Assembly (NCBI RefSeq): GCF_014203755.1
Contig: NZ_JACHJS010000001.1
Span: forward strand, 1,426,001-1,490,000
Direction: 5' to 3'
Origin: Saccharothrix violaceirubra
Lineage (GTDB): Bacteria > Actinomycetota > Actinomycetes > Mycobacteriales > Pseudonocardiaceae
DNA length: 64,000 nt
The translations under genes and the position numbers were made by a program. The notes below the pieces were generated by a model. It searched no databases, had not been told where the DNA came from, and saw only the letters and a list, made by a program, of their open reading frames with translations. Shown piece by piece: positions 30,688-38,811 of the stretch (the stretch's first letter is position 1; every line of letters starts with the position of its first letter).

Positions 30688-30749
30688 GTTTCTGTGCACA
30701 CGGCGGGTACGCGATCGGTTTCCGTGCCCACGTGCGGTACGCCGTCCCG
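30688..30749. repeat. two units of the 30-bp-period intergenic repeat
   Basis: Units at 30688-30717 (GTTTCTGTGCACACGG, then CGGGTACGCGATCG) and 30718-30749 (GTTTCCGTGCCCACGTG, then CGGTACGCC) are adjacent and in phase. They lie between the two damaged minus-strand genes. Confidence 0.5.
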
Positions 30750-30780
30750 ATCCGGTCCCGCGTTTGTCACCTGGCGCCAT

Positions 30781-30987
30781 TCAGCGGCCGAGCGCGGTCG
30801 CGAGTTCGGTGTCGGTCGGTTCGACGAGGACCGTGCCGTCGGGGAGCACGACGGCCTGGTCGCGGGCGGCCTCGTCGTGTTCGACGTCGACGTCGCCGAA
30901 GGGCACCCCGTGCTCACGCAGCCAGGTTTGGTCCGGCGGCAGTCACCACACCAGTCCGCCCGCACCGTAAACGACGAGTTCACCCAT
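30781..30987 (-). pseudogene. remnant of a mycoredoxin/glutaredoxin-like gene
   Basis: Reading from ATG at 30987 gives MGELVVYGA, then a stop 14 codons in. Shifting by one base restores ADWCGDCRRTK, the CxxC redox motif of glutaredoxin-like proteins. A second shift restores WLREHGVPFGDVDVEHDEAA, and the frame continues to PDGTVLVEPTDTELATALGR and a stop at 30781. The usual segment with the cis-proline (NGG...VPTV) between these last two pieces is missing, so the gene is decayed and not merely misread. The normal protein would be about 80 residues. Confidence 0.7.
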
Positions 30988-31047
30988 GTCGGTGACTCTG
31001 GAACGCCGCGTGCGACCACGCTCCGTGTAGTCGTAATGTGAACGGCC

Positions 31048-31764
31048 GTGAGCGTCCTGGTGATCACGGGAACGGGCACCGACGTGGGCAAGACCGTCGT
31101 CGTCGCCGCGTTGGCCGCATTGGCGCGTGCCGAGGGCCGTCGGGTCGCGGTGCTGAAACCGGCGCAGACCGGTGTCGGTCCTACCGAACCGGGTGACCTG
31201 GCCGAGGTCGAACGGTTGGCGGGGCCGGTCACGACGCGTGAACTCCGTCGGTATCCCGAACCGCTTGCGCCAGCCACTGCGGCACGGCGCGCGGGTGAGC
31301 CGACCGTGCACCCGCGCGACATCGCGGGCGCGGCCGTGACGCTCGACGAGACCCATGACCTCGTCCTGGTCGAAGGTGCGGGCGGACTACTGGTCCGCTT
31401 CGACGACGAGGGCGCGACGATCGCGGACGCGGCGTGGGCGCTCAACGCGCCCGTGCTCGTGGTCGCGCACGCGGGACTGGGCACGCTCAACACCACGGCA
31501 CTCACCGCGGAAGCGCTCCTGCGCCGGGGACTGGAGTCCGTCGGCGTCGTCGTCGGCCGGTGGCCGGTCGAACCCGATCTCGCGGCCCGGTGCAACCTCG
31601 GCGACCTGCCCGAGGCGGCGGGCGCGCCGCTGCTGGGCGTGCTGCCCGACGGCGCGGGCGGCCTCGGTCGGTCGGAGTTCCTCCACGTCGCGCGGGCCGG
31701 GCTGTCGCCGTGGTTCGGCGGCACGTTCGACCCGGAGAAGTTCGCCGCGCCGCACGCGTGCTGA
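31048..31764 (+). CDS. bioD: dethiobiotin synthetase
   Basis: BioD carboxylates DAPA with ATP and CO2 to close the ureido ring of dethiobiotin. The 238-residue product has the P-loop variant GTGTDVGKT (residues 8-16), VLKPAQTG, VLVEGAGGLLV and a P-loop GTPase-like fold throughout. The GTG at 31048 gives MSVLVITGTGTDVGK, the standard N-terminus. It is followed by bioB after 95 bases. A 17-base copy of the dispersed palindromic motif (31384-31400) lies inside the coding sequence, possibly by chance. Confidence 0.95.
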   Translation: MSVLVITGTGTDVGKTVVVAALAALARAEGRRVAVLKPAQTGVGPTEPGDLAEVERLAGPVTTRELRRYPEPLAPATAARRAGEPTVHPRDIAGAAVTLDETHDLVLVEGAGGLLVRFDDEGATIADAAWALNAPVLVVAHAGLGTLNTTALTAEALLRRGLESVGVVVGRWPVEPDLAARCNLGDLPEAAGAPLLGVLPDGAGGLGRSEFLHVARAGLSPWFGGTFDPEKFAAPHAC

Positions 31765-31859
31765 ACACGTTCGGGGTGACGTAAGTCGCTGTGGGGTGGC
31801 ACACGGCGTGCGGCAGACTGTCCTGCGCACGTCCCCCGTCGACGGATTGAGGAGCAGTC

Positions 31860-32876
31860 GTGACCGCAGCCCCTGAGCAGGTCGATGTCCTCGGCACCGC
31901 GCGTGAGCAGGTGCTGGAGCGAGGCGTCGGGTTGTCCGAGGAGCAGGTGCTGGCAGTGCTCCGGCTGTCCGACGACCGCATTCCCGAGCTGCTCGCGTTG
32001 GCGCACGAGGTGCGCATGCGGTGGTGCGGACCCGAGGTCGAGGTCGAGGGCATCGTGTCGCTCAAGACCGGCGGCTGCCCCGAGGACTGCCACTTCTGCT
32101 CGCAGTCCGGCCAGTTCCCCTCGCCGGTGCGGTCGGCGTGGCTCGACATCCCCGGCCTGGTGCGCGCGGCCCGGCAGACCGCCGACACCGGCGCGACCGA
32201 GTTCTGCATCGTCGCGGCCGTCCGAGGTCCGGACAAGCGGCTGCTGTCGCAGGTGCGCGACGGGATCAAGGCCATCCGCGCGGACGGCAACGACATCCAG
32301 ATCGCGTGCTCGCTCGGCATGCTCACCCAGGAGCAGGTCGACGAACTGGTGGCGATGGGGTGCCACCGCTACAACCACAACCTGGAGACGGCCCGGTCGC
32401 ACTTCCCCAACGTGGTGACCACCCACTCGTGGGAGGAGCGCTGGGAGACGTTGACGATGGTGCGCGAGGCGGGCATGGAGGTCTGCTGCGGCGGCATCAT
32501 CGGCATGGGCGAGACGCTGGAGCAGCGCGCGGAGTTCGCCGTGCAGCTCGCGTCGCTGGAGCCCGACGAGGTGCCGATGAATTTCCTCATCCCCAACCCC
32601 GGCACCCCGTACGAGAACTACCCGGTGGTGGAAGGCCCTGACGCGCTGCGCACGATCGGTGCGTTCCGCCTGGCGTTGCCGCGTACGATCCTGCGGTTCG
32701 CTGGCGGGCGTGAGCTGACGCTCGGCGACCTCGGCGCCAAGCAGGGCATGCTGGGCGGCATCAACGCGATCATCGTCGGCAACTACCTGACCAACCTCGG
32801 CCGGCCCGCCCAGCAGGACCTGGACATGCTGGGCGAGCTGTCGATGCCGATCAAGGAACTGAGCAAGACGCTGTGA
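31860..32876 (+). CDS. bioB: biotin synthase
   Basis: BioB is the radical-SAM enzyme that inserts sulfur into dethiobiotin. The 338-residue product has the SAM cluster motif C73-x3-C77-x2-C80 ([10 protein letters not shown]). The residues holding the auxiliary cluster in E. coli-type BioB are kept: cysteines in [15 protein letters not shown] and EVCCGGIIG, and the arginine in ILRFAGGRE. It is therefore a conventional type. The GTG at 31860 follows GAGGAG. Its stop overlaps the bsaP start (gTGA), so the two are translationally coupled. Confidence 0.96.
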   Translation: MTAAPEQVDVLGTAREQVLERGVGLSEEQVLAVLRLSDDRIPELLALAHEVRMRWCGPEVEVEGIVSLKTGGCPEDCHFCSQSGQFPSPVRSAWLDIPGLVRAARQTADTGATEFCIVAAVRGPDKRLLSQVRDGIKAIRADGNDIQIACSLGMLTQEQVDELVAMGCHRYNHNLETARSHFPNVVTTHSWEERWETLTMVREAGMEVCCGGIIGMGETLEQRAEFAVQLASLEPDEVPMNFLIPNPGTPYENYPVVEGPDALRTIGAFRLALPRTILRFAGGRELTLGDLGAKQGMLGGINAIIVGNYLTNLGRPAQQDLDMLGELSMPIKELSKTL

Positions 32877-33061
32877 CCTACTGCGGTTTCTGCGGTCGCG
32901 GGAGCGAGGACGTCGACCACTCGGCGTGTGAGGCGCGGTTGCGCCTCATCGACCCGCCTCGGTTCTGCGTGTCATGCGCGCGACGCATGGTCGTGCAGGT
33001 GACGCCGGCGGGGTGGACGGCGAAGTGCAGTCGGCACGGCGAGATCACGTCGGCGCGGTAA
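32873..33061 (+). CDS. bsaP: biotin synthase auxiliary protein
   Basis: The 62-residue product matches the small cysteine-rich protein encoded after bioB in Actinobacteria (Rv1590 in M. tuberculosis). It has been named biotin synthase auxiliary protein and is proposed to support BioB iron-sulfur function. The cysteines are C4, C7, C19, C32, C35 and C52, with H16 and H55, arranged as [12 protein letters not shown] and KCSRHGE. The GTG overlaps the bioB stop. Whether it binds an iron-sulfur cluster or zinc cannot be decided from sequence. Confidence 0.85.
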   Translation: MTYCGFCGRGSEDVDHSACEARLRLIDPPRFCVSCARRMVVQVTPAGWTAKCSRHGEITSAR

Positions 33062-33100
33062 CCTCCCTGACGTCGGTTCGGTGCGCGGGGAGGTCGTCGG

Positions 33101-33667
33101 GTGACGGAACAGCCGGTGGACGATCGGGTCGTCGTCTACCACTACGTTCCACCGCGGCCCCGGGTCGTGGTGAAGCGCGACCTGCTGCCCGCGTTCTCGG
33201 TGCTGTCCACGACGGCGTTGTTCGGCCTGCCCCTCGGATGGGTGTGGGCGTGGCTCGCGCCGCCGCAGAACGTGATCGTCGCGCAGGACGGGTCACTCGT
33301 CCCCGTGACAGGGGAGAGTTATCACCGGCTCGACGGTCTGATGATCTTCGTGTTGATGGGGCTCGGCGCGGGACTGCTCACCGGGATCGCGGTGTGGCTG
33401 CTGCGGTCGCGGCGGGGTCCGGTGGTGATGGTCGGCGCGGTGCTGGGCTCGGGTGCCGCGGCGTTCCTGGGGCAGCGGACGGGAGTCGGCTCGGCGGCGG
33501 GCCGCTACGCCGTCGAGAACGCGCCCAAAGTCGGCGACCTCCTCTTGAAGGCACCCGTGTTGGAGTCGTGGTGGGGGCTTCTCGCGTGGCCGCTGGGCGC
33601 GTCGTTGGCGTACGGCTGCCTGGCCGCGTGGAACGGCCTCGACGACCTGGGCCGCCGGCTCGCCTGA
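33101..33667 (+). CDS. DUF2567-family membrane protein
   Basis: The 188-residue product has about four membrane helices (near residues 28-52, 77-102, 110-128 and 158-178) and the family segment VTGESYHRLDGLM. It corresponds by position to Rv1591, which follows bioB and Rv1590 in M. tuberculosis. The function is unknown. The GTG at 33101 follows GGGGAGG by about 10 bases. A perfect hairpin follows the stop, after which the insertion-sequence island begins. Confidence 0.75.
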   Translation: MTEQPVDDRVVVYHYVPPRPRVVVKRDLLPAFSVLSTTALFGLPLGWVWAWLAPPQNVIVAQDGSLVPVTGESYHRLDGLMIFVLMGLGAGLLTGIAVWLLRSRRGPVVMVGAVLGSGAAAFLGQRTGVGSAAGRYAVENAPKVGDLLLKAPVLESWWGLLAWPLGASLAYGCLAAWNGLDDLGRRLA

Positions 33668-33672
33668 TCGAG

Positions 33673-33700
33673 CGCCCCGGCGTGGTCGCACGCCGGGGCG
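33673..33700. terminator. terminator hairpin after the DUF2567 gene
   Basis: CGCCCCGGCGTG and CACGCCGGGGCG form a perfect 12-bp stem with loop GTCG, 5 bases after the stop. Before the IS insertions this hairpin would have stood directly between DUF2567 and the converging LON-domain gene and served both. Confidence 0.75.
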
Positions 33701-33729
33701 ACGTCACTAGGAGCTGTTTGAGGTTTGGA

Positions 33730-34752
33730 TCATGTGGTTGGGGTCAGGGTCTTCAGCCACATGATCGCTGCACGTAGGTGTAACCCGGCTTCGTAGTTTT
33801 CTGGCGACTTGTCATAGCGTGTGGCAAGGCCACGCCATGTCTTGATCTTCTGGAAGCAGCGTTCGACGGTGTTGCGCCGCGTGTAGCGCACGGGATCGAA
33901 CGAGACCGGTCGTCCTCCGGCGGAGCCCTTGTTCTTCCGGTTGGCCTGCTGGTCGGCCTTCTCCGGGATCACCGCCGTGATCCGGCGGCGGCGCAGGTAG
34001 GCCCGGTTGGCCTTGGAGGAGTAGGCCTTGTCCGCCGCCACCGCGCCCGGACGGATGCGGGGGCGACCGGCTCCGCGGGGGGACCCGGATCCGGTCGAGC
34101 AGGGCCTGGAACCGCGGGCAGTCCGCGGCCTGGCCGGGGGTGGGCACGAACGCCAACGGCAGCCCGGCGGCGTCGACCGCGGCGTGGATCCTGCTGCTCA
34201 GCCCGCCCCGGGACCGGCCGAGCCCGGCCGCCGCAGCCCGCGTCGTCCGGCGCCGCCGGAGGGCGGCACGGTCCCGACCGGCAGACGTGCCCGCGTCGGC
34301 GGTGTCCGGTGCGGCCTGCGGCGCATCACCCGCAGTACCCGCCGTTGCGTGGGCAACGGAGCCCCTTTTTCCTCGGTCAGTGCCTGTTCCAGCGCGTCGA
34401 GGGTCTCCCCGGCCACCGCCAACCCGGCCGATTCGTGGTGCGCCCGCACGATCGTGGAGTCCACACCCACCAGTTCCAACCCGACCTGCCCGCGCGAGGC
34501 GGCCTCGGCGATCAGCGCGTCCATCAGCACTTGGAACACCCCGGCCTTGGCCCACGCGTTGAACCGGGAGTAGACGGTGGACCAGGGACCGTACCGTTCC
34601 GGAACGTCACGCCAGCCCGACCCGGTCCGGAACCGCCACAGGATCCCGTTGAACCGCTCTCTCACCCGCCGCGGCAACGGCCCGGTGGCCGCCACCGGCA
34701 CGTGCGGCTCGATCAACGCCCACTCGGCATCGGTCAGGTCAAAACGCGCCAC
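33730..34752 (-). pseudogene. IS5-family transposase of copy 1, frameshifted
   Basis: The N-terminal part (MARFDLTDAEWALIEPHVPV, first catalytic aspartate in VDSTIVRAHHES) runs from 34752. The middle (GGLSSRIHAAVDAAGLPLAF) requires the family's normal -1 frameshift at AAAAAGGGG. The C-terminal part (ADKAYSSKANR with the second aspartate; NTVERCFQKIKTW with the catalytic glutamate) is in yet another frame. Compared with copy 2, one additional base lies within the G-rich stretch near 34055-34085. The gene therefore cannot give a complete DDE transposase. Confidence 0.8.
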
Positions 34753-34797
34753 ATCCGTGTTCTACCAGCCCGACCAGCACACACCGAACCCCACCTA

Positions 34798-35906
34798 GGA
34801 GCTGTTTGGGGTTGGGATCATGTGGTTGGGGTAAGGGTCTTCAACCACATGATGGCTCCTCGTAGATGCAGTCCGGCCTCGTAGCTTTGTGGTGTCTTGT
34901 CGTAGCGGGTGGCCAGTCCGCGCCATGTCTTGATCTTCTGGAAGAGGCGTTCGACGGTGTTGCGCCGCCGGTAGCGCACGGGATCGAAGGACACAGGCCG
35001 CCCGCCGGCGGAGCCCTTGTTCCTGCGGTTGGCCCGCTGGTCGGTCTTCTCCGGGATCACAGCCGTGATCCGGCGGCGGCGTAGGTAGGCCCGGTTGGCT
35101 TTGGAGGAGTACGCCTTGTCCGCGGCCACCGCGTCCGGACGGGTGCGCGGCCTTCCGACCGGGCCGGGAACCCGGATCCGGTCCAGCACCGTCCGGAATT
35201 GCGGGCTGTCCCCGGCCTGGCCAGGGGTGAGCACGAACGCCAACGGCAGCCCGGCGGCGTCGACCGCGGTGTGGACCTTGCTGCTCAGCCCGCCCCGGGA
35301 CCGGCCGAGCCCGGCCGCCGCAGCCCGCGCCTTCCGACGGCGCCTACGGGCGGCACGGTCCCGACCGGCAGATGTGCCCGCGTCGGTCGTGTCCGGCGCG
35401 GACCGCGACGCACCACCCGCAGCACGCTCCGCTGGACGGGCAACGGAGCCCCTTTTTCCTCGGTCAACGCCTGTTCCAGCGCGTCAAGGGTCTCCCCGGT
35501 CACCGCGAGTCCGGCCGATTCGTGGTGTGCCCGCACGATCGTGGAGTCCACGCTCACCAGTTCCAGGTCGACCTGTCCGCGGGAGGCGGCCTCGGCGATC
35601 AGCGCCTCCATCAGCGTCTGGAACACTCCGGTCTTCGCCCAGGTGTTGAACCGGGAGTAGACGGTGGACCAGGGACCGTACCGTTCGGGCACGTCACGCC
35701 AGCCTGACCCGGTGCGGAACCGCCACAGGATCCCGTTGAACTGCTCCCGCACCCGACGTGGCAACGGCCCGGTGGCCGCCACCGGCATATGCGGCTCGAT
35801 CAACGCCCACTCGGCATCGGTCAGATCAAAACGCGCCACATCCGTGTTCTACCAGCCCAACCAGCACACCACCGGGCCCACCTAGATCCGAACTTCAAAC
35901 AGCTCC
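34798..35906 (-). mobile_element. IS5-family element, copy 2, apparently intact
   Basis: The 1109-bp element begins GGAGCTGTTTGGGGTTGGGA and ends with CTTCAAACAGCTCC. The terminal inverted repeats are about 22 bp and imperfect, and the target duplication is TA. It sits inside copy 1 near that element's right end. It differs from copy 1 at many positions, so it arrived independently and is not a local duplication. Confidence 0.85.
34818..35839 (-). CDS. IS5-family DDE transposase made by -1 frameshifting
   Basis: Two overlapping reading frames together encode one transposase. The first (35839 to 35285) starts MARFDLTDAEWALIEPHMPV and carries the first catalytic aspartate (VDSTIVRAHHESAG). The second, open from the A-run at 35453-35457 down to 34818, carries VAADKAYSSKANRAYL (second aspartate) and NTVERLFQKIKTWRGLATR (glutamate). 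The second frame is -1 relative to the first, and the junction GAGGAAAAAGGGGC is a typical slippery run for this IS group. The product would be about 340 residues. All DDE residues are present, so the element may be active. Confidence 0.85.
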
Positions 35907-35933
35907 TAGATCCGAACCCCAAACAGCTCCTAG

Positions 35934-37384
35934 TAGGGCTTTGTTAGGTCGAGTGATGGGATGTGTGGGTGGTGTGGTCTCCTGCGGCGGTGACGCCGGA
36001 GGAGATGGCCGAGGTTCGGCCGGTGATCGAGGAGTTCGCCGCGGGGGTGTTCGGCGGGTTCGCCCGTCGTGATCAGCGCGGGACGGGCGAGTTGTATCTG
36101 CGTGGGCTGCTGTTGGACGGCAAACGGAAGTCGATGCAGCCCATGGCCGAACGCCTCGGCGTCGATCATCAGCAGTTGCAGCAGTTCGTCACGACCTCGA
36201 CCTGGGACCATGTCGAGGTCCGACGCCGGTTGGCGGTGTGGGCGGCGGGGTTCGTCGATCCGGACGCGTTGGCCGTGGACGACACCGGTTTCCCCAAGGA
36301 CGGCACTTCCTCGCCCGGGGTGGCGCGGATGTACTGCGGGGCGTTGGGCAAGCGGGGCAACTGTCAGGTCGGCGTCAGCGTGCACGCCGTGACGGATTGG
36401 ACCTCGGCGGCGGTGGACTGGCGACTGTTCCTGCCCGAGTCGTGGGACGACGCCAAGGCCGACGACGAGTCGGCAGCCGCGGAGATCGCGCGGAAGCGGG
36501 CCCGGTGTTCGATCCCGGACCAGGTGCGGCACCGGGAGAAGTGGCGGCTGGCGTTGGACATGATCGACGAGCTGCTGGGCTGGGGCATGCCCCGACGGCC
36601 GGTGGTGGCCGACTCGGCCTACGGCGACAGCACCGCCTTCCGTCAGGGGCTGACCGACCGCGGCCTGACCTACGCAGTGGCGGTCTCGGCCTCCACCAGC
36701 CTGCATCCCGCCACGTCGGCCCCGGTCCCGCCGAGCTGGTCGGGCACCGGCCGCCCACCGACGAAGACGACCTACCCGGACAAGCCCGTCACCGCCGGAA
36801 CCCTGGTCACCGAGGCGGGACGCTCGGCGGGGCGGTTCGTGCTCTGGCGCCACGGCTCCCGCACGAGCGCCGGCAACCCGGCCGCGACCATGCGCTCGCG
36901 CTTCCTGGCGCTGCGGGTGCGCCCGGCCAATCGCAACATTCCCAGGGCGGCCGACGGCAGCCTGCCCGAATGCTGGCTGCTGGCCGAATGGCCCACCGGC
37001 GAACCCCGGCCCACCGACTACTGGCTCTCCACCCTCCCGCCCGACATCCGGCTGCGCGACCTGGTGAAACTGGCCAAGATCCGGTGGCGCATCGAGCACG
37101 ACTACCGCGAACTCAAGGACGGGCTCGGCCTGGACCACTTCGAGGGCCGCTCCTGGCTGGGCTGGCACCGCCACGTCACCCTCGCCTCCGTCGCCCAGGC
37201 GATCTGCACTCGGCTGCGCCGCACCCCAAAAGCCCCTGCGCGGGACTGACCCTCTACGCCGTCCTGCGCGAACTCCAAGCCTTACTCGCGGCCTGGACCG
37301 GCGTCTGTCACACCTGCCGACGACCCCTCCAGGCCACAACCACCCCACAAAAACCGCAAGTCAACAGCACCTAACAAAGCCCTA
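35934..37384 (+). mobile_element. IS701-family element
   Basis: The 1451-bp element has 16-bp perfect terminal inverted repeats (TAGGGCTTTGTTAGGT at the left, its complement at the right). It is flanked by a 4-bp duplication CTAG (left copy reconstructed from 33707-33709 plus 35933, right copy 37385-37388). The YTAR target and the transposase both fit IS701. The left CTAG was later split when IS5-family copy 1 inserted at its TA. The right CTAG supplies the stop codon of the minus-strand LON-domain gene. Confidence 0.88.
35963..37249 (+). CDS. IS701-family transposase
   Basis: The 428-residue DDE transposase (DDE_5 type) has TGELYLRGLLLDGKRKSMQP near the N-terminus, the first aspartate in AVDDTGFPKDG, the second in VVADSAYGDS, and the glutamate in WRIEHDYRELKDGLGLDHFE. 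It ends TPKAPARD. Directly beyond, the -1 frame encodes a continuation (SPCAGLTLYAVLRELQALL, then AAWTGVCHTCRRPL) typical of the family C-terminus. A perfect -1 slippery heptamer C-CCA-AAA sits just before the stop, so a longer frameshift product is possible. The GTG start is the first in the element; its exact position is uncertain. Confidence 0.85.
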   Translation: MWVVWSPAAVTPEEMAEVRPVIEEFAAGVFGGFARRDQRGTGELYLRGLLLDGKRKSMQPMAERLGVDHQQLQQFVTTSTWDHVEVRRRLAVWAAGFVDPDALAVDDTGFPKDGTSSPGVARMYCGALGKRGNCQVGVSVHAVTDWTSAAVDWRLFLPESWDDAKADDESAAAEIARKRARCSIPDQVRHREKWRLALDMIDELLGWGMPRRPVVADSAYGDSTAFRQGLTDRGLTYAVAVSASTSLHPATSAPVPPSWSGTGRPPTKTTYPDKPVTAGTLVTEAGRSAGRFVLWRHGSRTSAGNPAATMRSRFLALRVRPANRNIPRAADGSLPECWLLAEWPTGEPRPTDYWLSTLPPDIRLRDLVKLAKIRWRIEHDYRELKDGLGLDHFEGRSWLGWHRHVTLASVAQAICTRLRRTPKAPARD

Positions 37385-38059
37385 CTAGTTGTGGTGTGGC
37401 AGGTGACCCAGTTCGGACAGCGGGGCCGGGATGGCGTTGAGCGCGGTGAGGATGCCCGCCTCGCGGTGCAGCACCGTGCGGACCAGCCGTAGGCGACGGG
37501 ACGCAGAAGTCTCTTCCAGCAGGAGCTGCCGGTCCTCCGCGGTGAGCACGCAGTCCGCGGCCAGGGCGTACGCGAGTTCGTGCGGCGGGATGGCCGCGTC
37601 CGGTCCGCCGCGTGACGGGTGGTCGCCCGCCGCCGCGCGATAGCGGCCGTGCGCGGCACGGGCGCTGTCCACGAGCCGGGGCAGGACGTCGGCCATGCCC
37701 GGCGGCTCGGCGGTGTCCGGCAACCACTCGATCTCGCCGATCCGGTACGGGGCGGCGGTATCGTCGACGTCCAGCAGCCGGAACCGGCGCCCGCCTGTGG
37801 TGTCCAGGTCGAACCGGCCGTCGGGCAGCCTTCGGGCGTCGTCGAGCACCGCCGAGCAGCCGACCTCGTGCAGCGACTCCGCGCCGTCCGCGCCGACCTC
37901 CCAGCCCTGGCGGATGGCGACCACGCCGAACGTCCTGTCGGGCACCTCGCCCGACAGCAGGTCCACGGTGAGCTGCCGGTAGCGCGGCTCGAACACGTGC
38001 AGGGGCAGGGCCGCGCCGGGCAGCAGCACGGTGCCCAGCGGGAACAGGGGGAGTCTCAC
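37385..38059 (-). CDS. LON substrate-binding-domain protein
   Basis: The 224-residue product is a stand-alone N-terminal LON domain. It shows [20 protein letters not shown] and HVFEPRYRQL at the start, then a helical C-terminal part. There is no AAA+ or protease domain. Such proteins are common in Actinobacteria and the function is unknown. Its TAG stop comes from the CTAG target duplication of the IS701 element, so the insertion fell exactly at the stop codon without altering the protein. Its ATG overlaps the end of the upstream nrtR-type gene by 4 bases. Confidence 0.88.
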   Translation of the reverse strand: MRLPLFPLGTVLLPGAALPLHVFEPRYRQLTVDLLSGEVPDRTFGVVAIRQGWEVGADGAESLHEVGCSAVLDDARRLPDGRFDLDTTGGRRFRLLDVDDTAAPYRIGEIEWLPDTAEPPGMADVLPRLVDSARAAHGRYRAAAGDHPSRGGPDAAIPPHELAYALAADCVLTAEDRQLLLEETSASRRLRLVRTVLHREAGILTALNAIPAPLSELGHLPHHN

Positions 38060-38748
38060 GAATCCACGCTACGGGCGGCCGGTGGTCGCAGCACGGCGAA
38101 CGGGTCGGTCACCCGCATCTCCCGGGACACGAACCGGAACAGGGCGGCGGGACGCCCGCCCGACGGTCCGGGGGGCGCGGTCGCGCCCGTCGCTTCCAGC
38201 AATCCGCGTCGGGACAGCACGCGTTGCAGGTTCGTGGCTGACACCTTGTACCCCAACGCCGCCGAGTACAGCGCCCGCAGCGCGGAGATCGTGAACTCCG
38301 GCGGCGCGAGCGCGAAGCCGACGTTGGTGTACGACAGCTTCGCCGCCAGCCGGTGGCGGGCGCGCCGCACGATCGCCTCGTGGTCGAACGCCGACGGCGG
38401 CAGCGCCGACACCGGGTACCAGGACGTGTCGCCGGGTACGACCGGGTCGATCGACGACGGCACCAGGCCGAGGAACGCGGTCGCCACCACGCGCGTGCCG
38501 CCGGGGACCCTCGACGGTGCGCTGAAGACCGCCAACTGCTCCACGTGGGACAGTTGGCGCACGTCCACCTTCTCGGCGAGTTGACGCCGGATGGACGCCT
38601 CGACGTCCTCGCGATCGCCCAGTGCGCCGCCGGGCAGGGACCACCGGTGAGCGTGCGGTTCCCGTGCGCGTTGCCACAGCATGACCTGGAGTGATCCGGC
38701 TCTCACCTGGAGCACTGCGGCCAGCACCTCATGTCCCGCGAGCCCCAT
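38056..38748 (-). CDS. nrtR: NrtR-type NAD biosynthesis regulator (Nudix plus winged helix)
   Basis: The 230-residue product has an N-terminal Nudix domain and a C-terminal winged-helix region (about 150-225, [20 protein letters not shown] then [17 protein letters not shown]). The Nudix box at residues 41-63 keeps G41, E47 and R55 but has RQLAEK in place of REUXEE. Two catalytic glutamates are lost, as in NrtR regulators that sense ADP-ribose or NAD metabolites instead of hydrolysing them. It is divergent from nadA across a perfect palindrome. The equivalent M. tuberculosis gene is Rv1593c. The name is inferred from architecture and context. Confidence 0.82.
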   Translation of the reverse strand: MGLAGHEVLAAVLQVRAGSLQVMLWQRAREPHAHRWSLPGGALGDREDVEASIRRQLAEKVDVRQLSHVEQLAVFSAPSRVPGGTRVVATAFLGLVPSSIDPVVPGDTSWYPVSALPPSAFDHEAIVRRARHRLAAKLSYTNVGFALAPPEFTISALRALYSAALGYKVSATNLQRVLSRRGLLEATGATAPPGPSGGRPAALFRFVSREMRVTDPFAVLRPPAARSVDS

Positions 38749-38768
38749 CCGCTGATACTATCGGCCCT

Positions 38769-38791
38769 GTTTTCGCCCGAAAGGCGAAAAC
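38769..38791. promoter_or_regulatory. candidate NrtR operator ahead of nadA
   Basis: GTTTTCGCC and GGCGAAAAC form exact 9-bp arms around the spacer CGAAA, a 23-bp site between the divergent nrtR and nadA starts. A plausible nadA -10 (TACTAT) lies just upstream at about 38755-38760, so protein bound here would block transcription. The A/T-rich arms stand out in this GC-rich sequence. Confidence 0.65.
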
Positions 38792-38811
38792 CCGGAACAC
38801 GAGGAGGACCC

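Larger units (their letters stand above)
33710..35930 (-). mobile_element. IS5-family element, copy 1, interrupted by copy 2
   Basis: The element begins GGAGCTGTTTGAGGTTTGGA at 33710 and ends with the inverted match CCAAACAGCTCC at 35930. It is flanked by the 2-bp duplication TA (33708-33709 and 35931-35932). A second related element (34798-35906) is inserted 22 bases from its right end, with its own TA duplication. Removing copy 2 and one TA leaves 1110 bases, exactly one more than copy 2 (1109). The extra base lies in the transposase gene and breaks it, so copy 1 is inactive. Confidence 0.85.

Noticed and set aside
30154..30780. Intact 208-residue protein on the minus strand after bioA
   Set aside because: The frame is open throughout, but its middle third is an arginine-rich out-of-frame reading and its N-terminus runs through the repeat units. 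The hydrophobic middle lies in another frame.
31384..31400. Functional copy of the GGACY-N3-GGTCC motif inside bioD
   Set aside because: It is an exact match to the copy at 2388-2404, but it lies in conserved coding sequence (GGLLVRF) and one such match is compatible with chance.
33812..34555. Separate protein-coding gene in the middle of IS copy 1
   Set aside because: It is the middle part of the broken transposase in a shifted frame, joined to unrelated-looking sequence; copy 2 shows the intact arrangement.
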